Source: Dryococelus australis (taxonomy: Eukaryota; Arthropoda; Insecta; Phasmatodea; Phasmatidae). Taken from it: a DNA stretch of 64,000 nt. The stretch's first letter is position 1, and each line of letters begins with the position of its first letter. The notes beneath the pieces are model-generated. The model made no database searches. It saw only the letters and a program-made list of their open reading frames with translations, and was not told the DNA's origin. The stretch is taken from positions 125,587,338-125,651,337 of the forward strand of contig CM057000.1 in assembly GCA_029891345.1 (NCBI GenBank), in the 5' to 3' direction. The translations under genes and the position numbers were made by a program. This document shows positions 12,188 through 23,896 of the stretch, in pieces.

Positions 12188-13070
12188 TAGGCTGTTCACG
12201 GTAAAATGAGCCCTTCAGTCCTGTCGACTGCAAGTAGTACCCTGACACAAATACGTTAGCATTAGTTTGAAAATAAACTTACAACATACCTCAGTAAAAG
12301 CATGTCTTGCTCAGAGTACGAACAGAAACAGAAAAACGCACATGCATGCATACTAATTTATTGAAAATTGTTGCACTTCCACATGATAAATTACACAAAT
12401 TAATATAAAAAACTCCTAGTCACCTCAGTGCAATAAACAAGGACTTGTTTACTTTTGCTACAATAGTTTTGTTTGGTGTTAATGCCGCACTTTCAACTGT
12501 GCTGGCATCTAGCGGTGAGTTGCGGTGGTGAAATCTCGTTTCTTCAGTCAGTGCTGCTACCAAGCGCAAACGGAACCACGTCCGTATGTTACAGATACGA
12601 AGGAACTAGCACAGCCAGCGTTGTGCACTTGTCTAAGGTTAAAACTCCCATGAGGGGTGATGTGACTTCGACGTGCACATTCACAGATAGTGTAAGATCG
12701 GAGCACAAATCCGCTGTGCACTACACAGTGTTGCAACATCGCAGATAACAGAGTAAAAATTACCAGACATTCGTGATTGATGCAACAAACTCCGATAACT
12801 GTGCTAGGGCCACAAAATATCCAGAAATCGTATAAAATTTCACGACAAATATATTTGGCAGAAAACTGGGTGTGCACTTGCACATGTGCTCTTTAATACT
12901 GGCCGCTACGAAATTTAAGTTATCACGAACACTTTCTATTCAACATTAAGATTTGGAACTACTTTCCATCAATTGTTACCAGTTTCACCGTTAAAACATA
13001 TACAAGTTGGAGCAGTGACTTTTTTTCTAAGGTTTATTTGAAAAGTGGTAATTTTATTGTGAACAGCCTT
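12188..13070 (-). mobile_element. large member of the 'GGCTGTTCACGG' MITE family
   Basis: The left end at 12188 reads TAGGCTGTTCACGGTAAAAT; the right end near 13040-13070 ends TTGTGAACAGCC. The right-hand 170 bp, read on the minus strand, match the left part of the 415-bp MITE type, including GGTAACAATTGATGG-like and AGTAGTTCC words. The interior (about 12240-12900) is unlike the other copies and has no recognisable coding region. It is either a relative with different filler DNA or a copy with a nested insertion. Confidence 0.7.
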
Positions 13071-13600
13071 TAGCAGGGGAGAGGTTCTCCATGCCACTGT
13101 GTTTGAATGAATGAGAACCTGGGTTAGTACAAATGATGGGAATGTTATGAAACCTGGAAGCTATGATGTGAGCATATACCTGTATGTACATCCCAGTGTA
13201 GAGGGTTCATTTCTCATTGTCTATCTCTTTTGAGGAGCATAGTTAGAAAAGTAGGTTAAAAAGGAATGTAATAAAAGAAAAGGTTTAAGTACTTAATAGA
13301 GTAAAATACCTCCATAGAGAAATTGTAAATTAAAACATTGATAATAGAAAATTAATATTGTGAATATTCACGCTTTTTAGCTCAGTTTTATTAAATGAAA
13401 CCAATAAAGCTCTAAGTGATGTCAGAAAGAAATTTAAAAAGTTAATTCTTAGTAGGTTATAATTTATTATTATTATTATTATTATTTTATTGTTTTTGTT
13501 GTGGTGGTGGTTGTTCTTACTTTGTTTTCAACTAATCTTCCAGCAAAAAAAAACTGAGATTTTCTTTTGTTTAAATATAAACACACACAATTGTAGTAAT
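13071..13600. other. no gene; ATT microsatellite
   Basis: Unassigned AT-rich sequence with a (TTA)n run at about 13464-13486. Confidence 0.5.
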
Positions 13601-13615
13601 TTGTAGTTTGGTATT

Positions 13616-13817
13616 TAAAATATTCCAAAAAATAATAGTTATTGCGACTGAAGAAGTCAAATACTGAGAATATTTTCTTTTCTGACAGTGTCTCTGTTAG
13701 CTGCTCTAGTATGGGTATCTGATGGTATTCTCTCTTGATTTCTTTGTTAAGGTCTTGAGGATGAAGACACACACTTAATAAACCATTTGGTTTCTCTACC
13801 ACAGCAAGATTCCTCAC
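13616..13817 (-). pseudogene. Ty3/gypsy-like reverse transcriptase fragment
   Basis: The minus strand encodes VVEKPNG, then LHPQDLNKEIKREYHQIP and KKIFSVFD. These correspond to the start of the reverse transcriptase domain of Ty3/gypsy polyproteins (VVEKPNGKLR-, DLNKAIKR- and FSVLDA-type motifs, the last carrying the first catalytic Asp). After FSVFD the similarity stops and the frame runs into low-complexity sequence. Upstream, weak similarity with stops may reach about 13950. No LTR, integrase or RNase H part was found nearby, so this is an isolated fragment. Confidence 0.75.
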
Positions 13818-14076
13818 CTTGGTTTTCTGATCTTCCTAATTATCTTCTTTTCTTTTAGCACAAATGTCTCTTTTAACTTGTTTAAGATGGTTTGTGGATG
13901 CAGTCTTGGTTGTGCTTTTGGAACTGCATTGTCATAGACACTTATTGTTAGAGGCAAGATTTTGTGGTTTATTTTTTAAGAACAGTTCAGTGTTATTTTT
14001 CTTAGATTTTGGTGTTATTGGTTAAATTTTTTTCCCGAACTTAAATTACATGCATTATATACTTCTGGATTTAAAT

Positions 14077-14200
14077 TAGGGCTGGGCCGATACCAAATTT
14101 TGCAGATACTCACCGTTGCCGATACTGATTACACAGATACTCCACATGCCAGTATTGTCCATTTCATATAAGTGGGGTTTACACAATATGTAAACCGTAT
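14077..14200 (+). repeat. hAT-like terminus 1 (TAGGGCTGGGC)
   Basis: ATTTAAAT followed by TAGGGCTGGGCCGATACC resembles the 5' ends of hAT elements. Related sequence in the same orientation occurs at 16648, also preceded by ATTTAAAT. No matching inverted right end was found for either. Confidence 0.4.
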
Positions 14201-14554
14201 ATGCTCTCGCTCGTACAGTATTGTATCAGCTGATAAACTGCTGCGGTATCCGTGTTGTTGGGTTGGCTATTTTGATGATGGCTTGGGAAGAAAATAGTAC
14301 TCTGAACTAAAGTTGTAATTTAAAATCTTAGTTATACTTGCAACATTTATCATTTCAATTATGTTTTTAAAGCAATATTAAGTTTTCTGCCTATTAGTAA
14401 CTGGACTTTAAAAAACATGTTTAGCATTTATGACAAAGTATGTTGACACATACGAATAGTAAACGTTTCCAGCCAATGACTAGCCCATGTTTGTTTCTAG
14501 ATTCCAGCCCGGTGAAGGCCATTGTGCGTGTGCTTTTTTTCGCATTGTATTTAT

Positions 14555-16166
14555 TATATGAATATCTTATTGGTGTCGGAATTTTTAATCTGTAGTTAAT
14601 ATTTTTTTTTATTTGCTTTTTTCAAACATTGTTGTGGGTACCATTGTAGTGCGTTTTCTTGAGTGAAATGTAATTTTAATCGGTACGTTGTTATAACTGC
14701 TCGTTCCACCATTTTCCTTGCCGTCTTCCACAATGAATTGACATGAATGTAATTTACGTATATAAGTTTAAGTTTGTTTGCATCAGGAAACGTGCACAGG
14801 GTTGATTTTACTGAATGATTTTGCAAATAAATCATTTAATGCTAGTGATGAACAAATGTGATTTTAGTGAAGTAAACTCGCAAGGATTGCCATAGAAAAA
14901 CGTGTGTTCAAGAGGTTACAAATATTACAAACAGTAAGTTTGTGTGTTTTGTAAATTTATTTGTTTACCGTTAATATAATTATTGAAATGCATGTGGCCT
15001 GAAAAGAGCCGCACTTTCCACACGTTTGTAATGAGTGAATAGTATTTGTTTGTTCATATCATAAATTCAAGTGTAAGGTTAACTTCGGTCAAAGTGTATG
15101 CGTGAGTATATTGCTGCATCTGTACGAATACAAACAGCAACATATGCATCACATTTTGTGTTTTCATTAAAGTTATAATTTTCGAAGTTAAATAATTAAA
15201 ATGTTATTTCGATATGATCAAAATTTTCCACTGCTCCATCAAAACACATGCAACTCAAAATGCCACACAGTCATAAACTGTGTTGCCAACCCGGAAAGAG
15301 GCGATTTCGTTACAGCTGTAGTAAAATTCTGCTACATTCCTCTACACAACTAATTTTTGTTAAACTTTATTCTAATAATTTGGCGGAAAATGTGCCTGGC
15401 ATAAATATTGAAGCCTGTACAGCCAGAAATACAGTAAATCTCGAAAAACCAAGAATAGTGTAAACAAACTCTTCAAAATACAAAATATACAAGAATTGTA
15501 GCTCCAGAAATTCGCCAAACTGTCAAACAGCATACACGCAAAATGACATTGCAACCCTGATGCAGAGGTCCAAAAATATTAACTATCACAGACGGCGGCT
15601 ACAGAAGAATTACTAAACTATTAATGGGATAAAAAAAATACCTTTATGATATCAGGTGATAAAATCAGAATGGTGAAGCTATCAGACATTCATTGCATAA
15701 TAAACATGAATTCTGAACATTTTACTGTCTTCAACAAAGTGGTGATATTGATGGTTGCAATAGTAAGTTATTTGTGACGTTGTCATCGAACAAATTATAT
15801 GTTCACAAAATTCGAAAAATTTATTAAAACATTTAATAATAAAAAATAATGTGTAAGCTTTAAAATGTGAACCTCACTTTGCTGCGATTAGTTTTAGAGC
15901 ACCAATGGCATTTTTTTGTGGATGCCAGCGGCGTGCTAGAAAGTCGCTATGTTATCTATGTTTATCACTTTTTGCCGCTTTGTCTCCAAGGTTTAAATTT
16001 TGCCATGCATAGCGGAATTCCGCTACTGTTGGCAACACTGCTCATAAGAACATCAAAGTACTCCCGTTTCATAAAAGACGTTACTCTAACCCCCCCCCCC
16101 CCCCCCACATTTTTTTTCTCTTTTCCTTTTTCCCCTCGAAATAAAATAAACAGAACTCCATCAAAT
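14555..16166 (+). repeat. dispersed repeat copy 1 (interrupted)
   Basis: Long collinear similarity to 45613-46385, for example CGTTTTCTTGAGTGAAATG, TTTAATGCTAG and the TTTAGTGAAGTA region, ending in a poly-C run at about 16090-16107. The copy is split by the hAT-like insertion at 15278-16040; without it both copies are about 0.8 kb. No coding capacity, class unknown. Confidence 0.85.
15278..16040. mobile_element. non-autonomous hAT-like transposon inside the dispersed repeat
   Basis: The ends are CTGTGTTGCCAAC (15278) and GTTGGCAACACTG (ending 16040), an inverted pair. The 8-bp flanks are GTCATAAA and CTCATAAG (6/8 identical). The second dispersed-repeat copy at 45613-46385 continues straight through the corresponding point with CTCATAAG once, so it shows the empty site. 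The size is 763 bp and there is no transposase frame. Confidence 0.85.
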
Positions 16167-16647
16167 TTAACTCTGTAATTAAAAAATAAAACAGGTTGGA
16201 ATGACAACCTAGCTATAATATCCTACATTAATTACTGGACGGAAGGTAGCTAACATCAGCTTTTCAGTGCCTGCCATGACATGGAACATGAGGAAGGAGG
16301 AAAATGCAAGTGTGCATTGGACACAAAAAATTTGTTTACAAACGTCTGTTTCTACAGTGACAAAACAACTGTGGTGGGAGTATACACTGTGCCGTGCTAC
16401 TTTCTAGAACTGTCAAAATTTACCCCACTTACATGAAATTGACAATACCAACAGTTTATTCGAATAGTCTTTATTTTCCGACCTATACACAAGAAACCAT
16501 GTCTGCACTTATGTAGCTCATAAAATAAAGAATTTAAAGTAATAGCTTTTTTTCCTAAATGTGCAAAACTCGCATATTACAATCAGTCCATTACCACAAA
16601 TTATTTCAAATCCAAAATTACATTAAGTATAACCAGAAAATTTAAAT

Positions 16648-16740
16648 TAGGGCTGGTACAATGCCATTTTTTGCCGATTCTACCGATATAGATTCTTGTG
16701 AGCCAATACTGCCGATACTCAATACAGATACCCGCATTAG
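16648..16740 (+). repeat. hAT-like terminus 2 (TAGGGCTGG)
   Basis: Starts TAGGGCTGGTACAATGCC after ATTTAAAT, then GCCGATACTCAATACAGATACCC, which resembles the copy at 14077. It may be the start of another decayed element, or it may form a direct repeat with the first. Confidence 0.4.
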
Positions 16741-17897
16741 AAGTGACTTTATGGTGTAAATGAATATTTGAATACGTTCATGATTTATTATTAAAATATA
16801 TTGCATGCAGCAAAGAACACTTAAAACAATGAACTGAAAGACTTCTACTAGCACTTAAAGTATTTTGGAAAGCTGATGGACATCTATTTTAAAGTCAGTG
16901 TCACACTATGTATGGTGGTTGCACTGTGTCTGTTTGCGAATTTTCCCATGACACCATTGTTTCCATTTTGCGCGGTTACTCGCATTTGGTCGCGACGCGG
17001 CTATTTGTTGACAGGTTCAGTCGGCGGTTGCATCAACAACACTGTATACCTCGCTCGAATTTGTTGACTGGAAGTGCTTTGAGACACTGCAAGCACAATG
17101 GTGTTGCTGTCGTGGTGGATTTGGTGTAGCTGGTCATCGTCGTGCTTGACAACGGTAACATCGCTTTATTCTTGTAACACTTACATTTCAATGCTTACAA
17201 GTACGTACAAATGCATCGCTCAATAACTCATCAGCAGGTGCAACATTTCTTTCTATGAAGACATCTTCATCCATGGTTCCTGCTACTCCCGATGTGATGA
17301 CAGCCAAGCCATCTGGGACCCCTAGTGTATCATCTACGGAACTTTCACTGGCATATCGGTGTCGCGTCTGCTGCGATGGCTTTATCTTCAAGCTTACTGC
17401 ATAGCAGCACGAAGTTCACGAGTGCCTAAATAGTTGGTTTTATATTAAACGAAGGACAGATTTGTATAAGGATGTAGACGGACATTAATATATTTGTAGT
17501 AATATATTTTAATAAATTAAAAAACTTTTAAATATAGTATTTTCTTCTTTTAATCCTGTACCGTAACCTGCATGTTACAAACTATTTTAATTAAAAAATA
17601 TCCATACGAAGCAAATATATAGGCTAATGACTATGTTTATAAGGGGCTTTTACATACATATGTACCTGGGGCTAGAAATTATTTTTACAAACTGAATTTA
17701 ACGAGGCTGGCATTAGTAGTTTACAAATTATATTCACCTGGGACTATAAATATATTTACAGCCCGACTTGTGAGAATGAGGTTAGTCAAATAATTATTTA
17801 AAATTAATATAAGAAAATGTATGTGGACTTAGGTACATAATATTTAGAAAGTAATGGAATGCTTTTAATACAACCACCAAGCACATATCATGTGAGT
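16741..17897. other. no gene recognised
   Basis: Mixed composition; 16950-17400 is GC-richer and has a short minus-strand frame (17188-17391) with no motif I can name. It could be a relic of the hAT-like element that starts at 16648. Confidence 0.4.
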
Positions 17898-17968
17898 TTG
17901 GCGGTCCAGTGGCCAGCATACTGGATTCTTCTCCGAGGGCTAGTGGGTTCGAATCCTGTTTCCGCCAA
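17898..17968 (+). pseudogene. tRNA-like sequence, probably a tRNA pseudogene or SINE head
   Basis: TTGGCGG and CCGCCAA form a perfect 7-bp acceptor-type stem. CAGT/ACTG forms a 4-bp D-type stem, and GGTTCGAATCC is a perfect B box. The anticodon arm pairs poorly, the base before the anticodon would not be T, and two extra bases separate the T arm from the acceptor. These defects argue against a working tRNA. A T-rich run follows, as after Pol III genes. Confidence 0.6.
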
Positions 17969-18842
17969 GAAATTTTTTTTCTTTTTCCTTTTTTTTTTTT
18001 ATGTTGCCAGTAATTATGGTGAAGTGTGAAATTTACGTAATTTAAATTCGTGAAATAGATTTAACATTATAAATATATTTTTGGTATATTTTACTTACTG
18101 TATTTTTCGAAGTTTTCGGCACTTTTGAAATGGTAATTAAAATAAATTGATAAAAATTCTAACTTTGTATAAAGGCATTGATTCCTATATGTATGATCAT
18201 TTTGACAATGCTAGTTCGCGCGGACCTGATTGAATTGGTTGGGCGAGGGAGGGGGGTGTGGTCATTTACACTTACTGCCTCCTCCCGGCTCATTGTGTAC
18301 CGACGTTGCCTACATGCTCTGTATGTCATAACAAGTGCATCTGCCTCATGTGCCTGTCGGTGCATGCATGCATACGTGGTTAAAAAAGTTTAATAAAGTA
18401 AATAGTAAAAATATATTGATTGCATTCATTTTTAGAAAATAAAGTTTAAAAATTCGAATATTTGTTACAAAGTCCTGTATGGAATGTACTTTACAATAAT
18501 TTTTTATTCACTTTACTGTGTATGGAAAATTACATATTTAAATACGTTAATAAATATGCACACTGGCAATTAGCACACTCTAGCAGGAGTCGTATGAGTG
18601 GGGTTTCTAGGAAATAATTAAGGGTTTTTTTTAAAAAGGAAAATCAATAAAATCCGAGGTATTGAAACAACGTTAAGTTTTTACAACTTTTTTGTAATTT
18701 ATTTTTCGGCTTCAGGTTTGTTGTAAGGGGGATCGCTATGTTCCGAAGTGGTAGGCCGAATTTATTTTATTTTTATTAAGTTAATTCCCCCCCCCCCAAT
18801 TCACATGTTATATGTTTCTATTAAACCCTTGTCACAGAGCAT
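17969..18842. other. no gene recognised
   Basis: T-rich run followed by AT-rich sequence and a short C run at about 18787-18798. Nothing recognised. Confidence 0.4.
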
Positions 18843-19265
18843 GCCCCGATAGCCGAGTGGTCTAAAGGGGTCTGCTCTAAATAAAGCAGTGCCACTTGTG
18901 GCCAACTCTAGAACCAACATGGCTGACACACCAGTGCCCCTACAACAGCCGATGTAAAGAAAAGAAGGCAAGATGGTGGTGGCGGAAACAAACGACAAAT
19001 GAAAAACCAAGATGGCAGTGGTGCAAATGCGACTAATTGGTTGAACGAAATTGAGTAATTGGGAAACTAGAGAGGAAGAGAGAAAACAAAGTGTAGAATA
19101 TAATCGGGAGGACTCCAAGGAAACCCATGGAATGTCAGAGCATGAAAAAACACGGAATGATAGAGAGCCAACACAGAATGACAGAGCATGCAAATGACAC
19201 TGGCTACTAATATGGCGGCTGCATGACCAGGATGACAGAGCAGGAAGTTCGGAATCCAAGATGGC
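18843..19265 (+). repeat. tRNA-head-like repeat with degenerate 'ATGACAGAGCATG' body
   Basis: GCCCCGATAGCCGAGTGGTCT resembles the 5' half of a Ser/Leu-type tRNA, with an A box but no B box. It is followed by repeated CAAGATGG(CGG) words and, at about 19130-19245, degenerate tandem words of the form GAATGACAGAGCATG. It looks like a SINE or SINE-like composite. The long minus-strand open frame across it (18801-19259) is Ser/Leu-rich and without homology. Confidence 0.4.
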
Positions 19266-20183
19266 GGCCAGATACTCGATCCTTTAGCCCCAGGCCTTTA
19301 CCATAACCGACATAACCAGACTACTTTAGTTATATCAGTAATTTATTTTTGAAATTATGGGAAGAAGGCCTGACTGTTAATACAGAGAGGGTTACCTATG
19401 CTCTTGGGATGAGAAATGTCTTGGTTATGTGCTGATAAGACTGCTGTTTAATTGGCCTTAACTGTTGGTACCTGTGCTCAGTTTTCTGCGCCCGCTTACT
19501 GTAAAAGCAGTGCAGAAATTTCTCGGTATACTAGGGTATTATTCACGGCTTAGTGTAATTTTTCTTAACTGGCGGAGCCCATGAATAATAATAATAAAAA
19601 AGTTGTGGCATTTACCTAATGCCCAGAGCAAGGAAATGCCTTTCCAGTTTTTATAGCAAGCTCTCTTCACTGACTGTTTTGCATCTCGCGGATTTTTCTC
19701 ATCGTTTTGTAGTCCAGGTGGACGCCATGTCTATTTTTATTGGGTTATTGTTGAGTTAGTGGGTGGAAAAGTGTTCGGCCCAGTTGATTCTGCGAGTCGT
19801 ACTTTGACGGAAGAAGAAAGATGCTTGGAATGTACGGAAAAAAAAAATACTGTAGTGTGTTTCTTTGGCTTGGAGAGATTCATGTCATATGTTGAACATA
19901 GCGCTTTTTATTTTTTTGCACTGCCGATCATCTGGAAGGGGAACCCTTTAGGTCTAACCAGGCATTGTCAGGGCATTGCAAAGGAGCAACTGCTGGGAAA
20001 TAATAAATTCTTTAGAACTTACCTTTTAAATTTTCTAACCAAGGCATTCATTAGTTTTAACAGCAGATCTAGGTATTGTACTTAATATTAGTTTAAGGAC
20101 ATGAGTTGTTTTGCAAAGGACGAACATGGAGAACTCTTGATTCCATAGAGTATTTTGAAGATTCTGGTGTGTGGGCGTTAATA
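19266..20183. other. no gene recognised
   Basis: An open frame at 19759-20085 (+) has no motif and includes an A run. No other signal. Confidence 0.4.
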
Positions 20184-22254
20184 TATGAACACGGATGGTC
20201 TACCTAACGTGGACACTCCCAGAATTTCCGGAATGATCGCAGATCATGAAATACGATTTTCGCTAGATGAAATTACGTATGGGAGCTAGTAATCTGCCGC
20301 AAAGTGACTATTCGTAACACGTGGTGGACAGAGATAATTAAACCCAGCATGATTTTTCCCCTCTACATTTATTTCAATGACACCTGAAAGTACGTGCAAA
20401 GAGAAATTCCGTGATGTATATGCAATGGGAATTAATATAAAAAAACCCCAAGAAATAATGTGCATATATGATTATGTTAGGTGGGCTGGCGGCATGGGGC
20501 AGTGGACCTGTGCTCACAGCTGTAAGCAAGAAACAAGCGCATTGACATCCTGGCGGAACCGCATCATCATAGCAGCGTAGTGCTTACCTTAATGGGGCAC
20601 GCGGTACGTAATGCGATATTGGACAAAGAAGAGCACTGCAGTGGAGGGAAGACGGGCAATGTGAGTGCAAGTCTGGTATCAGTAGGCCTACATCACATTT
20701 TATTCAGATACCAACATAATTCAGGAGATTTGTTTCATAATCATTAACTGTACTGAGTAACGAGTGCGTACAGATGCACAGCAAAAACAGAACAAACCAA
20801 CCTGAGGAGAAGTGCAATCACATCCGCATGCATAGTAGGCCTACAAAAGAGCACAGTTATGGCTGAAACACTTCACATTACGTCTTTTCACAGCATGTGT
20901 TCGCCGTGTTTACCATCGACAGAAATACACATCTGTAAACGTATATGTAGCGAGCGACGAGCAGCCTGAAGTGTTGCTGGCGTAATACCTCTGCAAGCTG
21001 CCACAAAGTGTTCCTGCATGTCTCCTGGCGTCGTAGGAACCATGTTGTATACCCTAACTTTCACTTTTCCCCACAGGAGAAGATCGAGAGGAGTGAGATC
21101 TGGGGAACGAGCTTGCCATCTTATGACGCTACCACTGGTTTGGAAATGTTTCATTTAACACTTGCCTCACCACCAAAGCAAAATGCGCAGGACAACCATA
21201 AAGCTGAAACCTCATATTACGACGTAAGTCGAGCGGCACGTCTTCCAGAAGTGCCGGTAAGGTCTCTGAAGAAATGGGTGTGCGTAAAGTCGGTCATTGT
21301 CCCTAGAATGAAGTATGGCCCTATGACGTAGTTTCCAACGATTCTACATCAGACATTCACTTTCCGCTGTCGCTGGTGCTCCAAACGCCGGACCCAACTA
21401 GTTTCTCAATAGTGCATATTTTGTAAATTAACGTGAACATTGTTTGTGAAGGTCGCTTCGTCTAGTATGTTCTTCAGAAAACTGCTGTCATCCCTCGCAG
21501 ATATCAGAAGAAACGTACAAAACTGAGCACGCTGCTGGAAATCACTTTCATGCAATGCCTGATGAAGATTCACGTGATATGGATGGAACTTTCGTTGGCG
21601 TAGTATCCGTAACACACTTCTTTTTAATTATTCCTACGAACGTGGAAAGTTCTCGCGTGGCCATTGCATCAGCACGTGCCAACACATCGTGTTGATGCTT
21701 CTTGCTCGTGGCTGTCTTTCGTTGCACTCGTGTTGTGGAATTCCAATCGCCTCTTTCAAATTCTTCGTATCGTTTGTCGTGAGATGGCCGTCCGATTACC
21801 TTTCACCATACATTTCCAAAACCACTTTTAACAGATTGCGGGACTGGTGCTTCGCTGCTATAGGGAAGCGGTCCCGCCAGGATGAGTCACGGGGCATGTT
21901 GCTTGCTTACAGTTGTGAGTACAGGTCCCCCCGGCCCCATGCTACCGACTCACCTAGCTTAATCATATTTCCACGTTATTTCCTGGCGTTTCTGTCTTAC
22001 TTTCCATTGCATATGCTATATCGCTGAATTTATCTTCGCGTGTACTTTCAGATTCCATTGAAATAAATACATGTTTCTGGGGAAAAAAGTATAAAGTTTA
22101 ATTATCTCTGTCCTTATAAGTGTTAGGAATAGCCAATTTGCAGTAATTTACTTTCCTCCGTACATTATTTTATTTCGCTAAAAAAGCATTTCGTGATCTG
22201 CAACCGTCCCGGAAATTTTGGGGGTGTCTATGTTAGGCGGACCAACCTGTATAT
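20184..22254 (-). mobile_element. mariner/Tc1-type transposon, 2.07 kb, with about 90-bp inverted ends
   Basis: The left end reads TATGAACACGGATGGTCTAC, then CTAACGTGGACACTCCC and TTTCCGGAATGATCGCAGAT. Read on the minus strand from 22254, the right end gives TATACAGGTTGGTCCGCC, then CTAACATAGACACCCCC and TTTCCGGGACGGTTGCAGAT. The inverted similarity runs for roughly 90 bp and both ends abut TA. The element carries the broken transposase at 20888-21791 on the minus strand. Segments at 20300-20880 and 21800-22150 are non-coding. Confidence 0.85.
20888..21791 (-). pseudogene. mariner-type DDE transposase, frameshifted
   Basis: Reading the minus strand downwards from 21791, blocks occur in family order. 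ILRQRKFHPYHVNLHQALHE lies at about 21610-21540. DEATFTNN, carrying a catalytic Asp, lies at about 21460-21430. VGNYVIGPYF lies near 21330. MRFQLYGCPAHFALVVRQVL lies at about 21220-21160. SPDLTPLDLLLWG, carrying the third catalytic Asp, lies at about 21110-21070. Relatives of this arthropod family have QxDGCPAH at the fourth block; here the Asp is replaced by Tyr. There are at least two frameshifts and internal stops. The enzyme would cut and paste at TA sites, but this copy cannot be active. Confidence 0.9.
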
Positions 22255-23660
22255 AAAATTTCTTTTATTGACTCTGCGTTAATAAAACCATCATATACAG
22301 CAGTAGTCGATGAATATGAAATAGTTGGTTGTTTTTTAAAATATAAATACTAACATGGATAAATCATATAATCAGTACAAGCGCAAAACATGCTGTTTCA
22401 AATTATATAATTTTCCATTGTACTACCCTATGGTAAAAAAAACTTAAATATCAACCGAGTTCAATTTTTTTATAAGCCTCTTTTAAAAACTTAAAATATA
22501 AATTAAGTTGTGTTGCTTGGCCGACTAGCCGTTGTGGGCAGGCGGGCTGAAATTTGATCAAAATGAGACATCTCATCTCACTTTATACTGATATAGTCCA
22601 TTCAAGGTTACTTCCTACTGGTTTGAAGCCCTGCTTAAGTTATACTTTCGGAATATTCTTCCGCCTAATGCAAGCAAAGCGTAAACGAGTCTAGAAAATT
22701 ACACCGAAGAGATAACGCACCGCATTCGTGCGCACTCTGTTTTATAATATTTCCCATAAGAACTACTTCCTACTGCTAAATACCAACATACCTATTTTCT
22801 CTCAGGTTTTATTTATGTTAATCATAAATTAAACATAATTAATTGATAAAATATAAGTAAAAGTTCTATTTAACCAAAAATATGATACTTTTATGTTAAC
22901 ACAAGCATAAAAAGCTTGTGATATGGGGCATATCTAGGAAACAACCACACACGCCATACATGGGCTGATTGCTCAAATGTTTGGTTCATTAAGTGTAAAG
23001 AAACTGCAAATAGACTATAATCAAGTTTTGAGTTAGGTGATTGGCCATCCCGCACCAATTAGGGAAATAAGACCGTCGGATGTTGCACTTTTCCTGCTTT
23101 TGATTGAACATTTTTAATTTTTGCGGCGCCTAGTCAGGTGGCCCATACCTTATCCCATACGCATGATTCCGAGGACTTTCACCTACGAGACGAGGGTAAA
23201 GAAAAGGCGAGTTCAATTTTCGTAGGTTTTTTTGTTAGATTCGCGAAGCTTAATGTCTGTAATGCCTGGCGTGCGTCTGGCCACATGTATTGTGATTTAA
23301 GTATTGTTATGATATTGTGAATAGGCCATAATGCGACGGCCTGCCATCAAACATGAACAATAATCAGGACAGCCAGTTGCTGCAATCGGAACTCGCATTG
23401 CCCAAAGCCCGGTAAGTAAGCAGTAATCCCCTGTACTTGCCAGGGAATCAGGCCATGTGACGTTATGCCACGCCGATATGAGGGCAAAGCAGAATGGGCA
23501 AAGCATACTTCATCAGCCTTCTAATACGTTTCAAGGTAGGACAATCACAGTATACTAAAGTGGCTCTCAGTATGGTAGTGGACGAAGTTAACTTAACAAT
23601 ACTCACCCGACCTTATAGTACTTCATTTAATTTCCAGATATTTTATCATATAGCCATGTA
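22255..23660. other. no gene recognised
   Basis: AT-rich, with no family recognised. The words TAAGCTTGTG and ACAAGCATAAAAAGC near 22902 form a small hairpin. Confidence 0.4.
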
Positions 23661-23896
23661 TAGGCTATTCGCGGTAAAGTGAGCACTTTTGAAAGCCCTC
23701 TCATTTGTAATAATAGTCAATAAATAAATGTTATTGTAGCCTTAGACGTAAATTTCCGAGTGCTGTGAAATATACTCATTGTGTTTATTACTTCGATGGC
23801 AATATTTATATGATAATGTGGTTAAAGGATAGTAAAATGACTGACAGAAAAAGTAACTAGGGCTTCTAAAGTGCTCGCTTTGTCGTGAACAGCCAA
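23661..23896. mobile_element. MITE, 'GGCTGTTCACGG' family, short (about 235-bp) type
   Basis: The left end is TAGGCTATTCGCGGTAAAGT followed by GAGCACTTTTGAAAGCCC; the right end is AAAGTGCTCGCTTTGTCGTG followed by AACAGCC. The left interior (CTCATTTGTAATAATAGTCAAT) is the inverse of the right end of the transposase-bearing relative at about 41700-41763. Non-coding. Confidence 0.85.

Noticed and set aside
14077..16647. one complete hAT element
   Set aside because: The TAGGGCTGG sequences at 14077 and 16648 are in the same orientation, so they cannot be the two inverted ends of one element.
17898..17968. functional tRNA gene
   Set aside because: The acceptor and B box are good, but the anticodon arm does not pair, the position before the anticodon is not T, and there are extra bases between the T arm and the acceptor.
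18801..19259. 152-residue minus-strand open frame as a gene
   Set aside because: It runs across a repetitive SINE-like region, is Ser/Leu/Cys-rich and has no motif.
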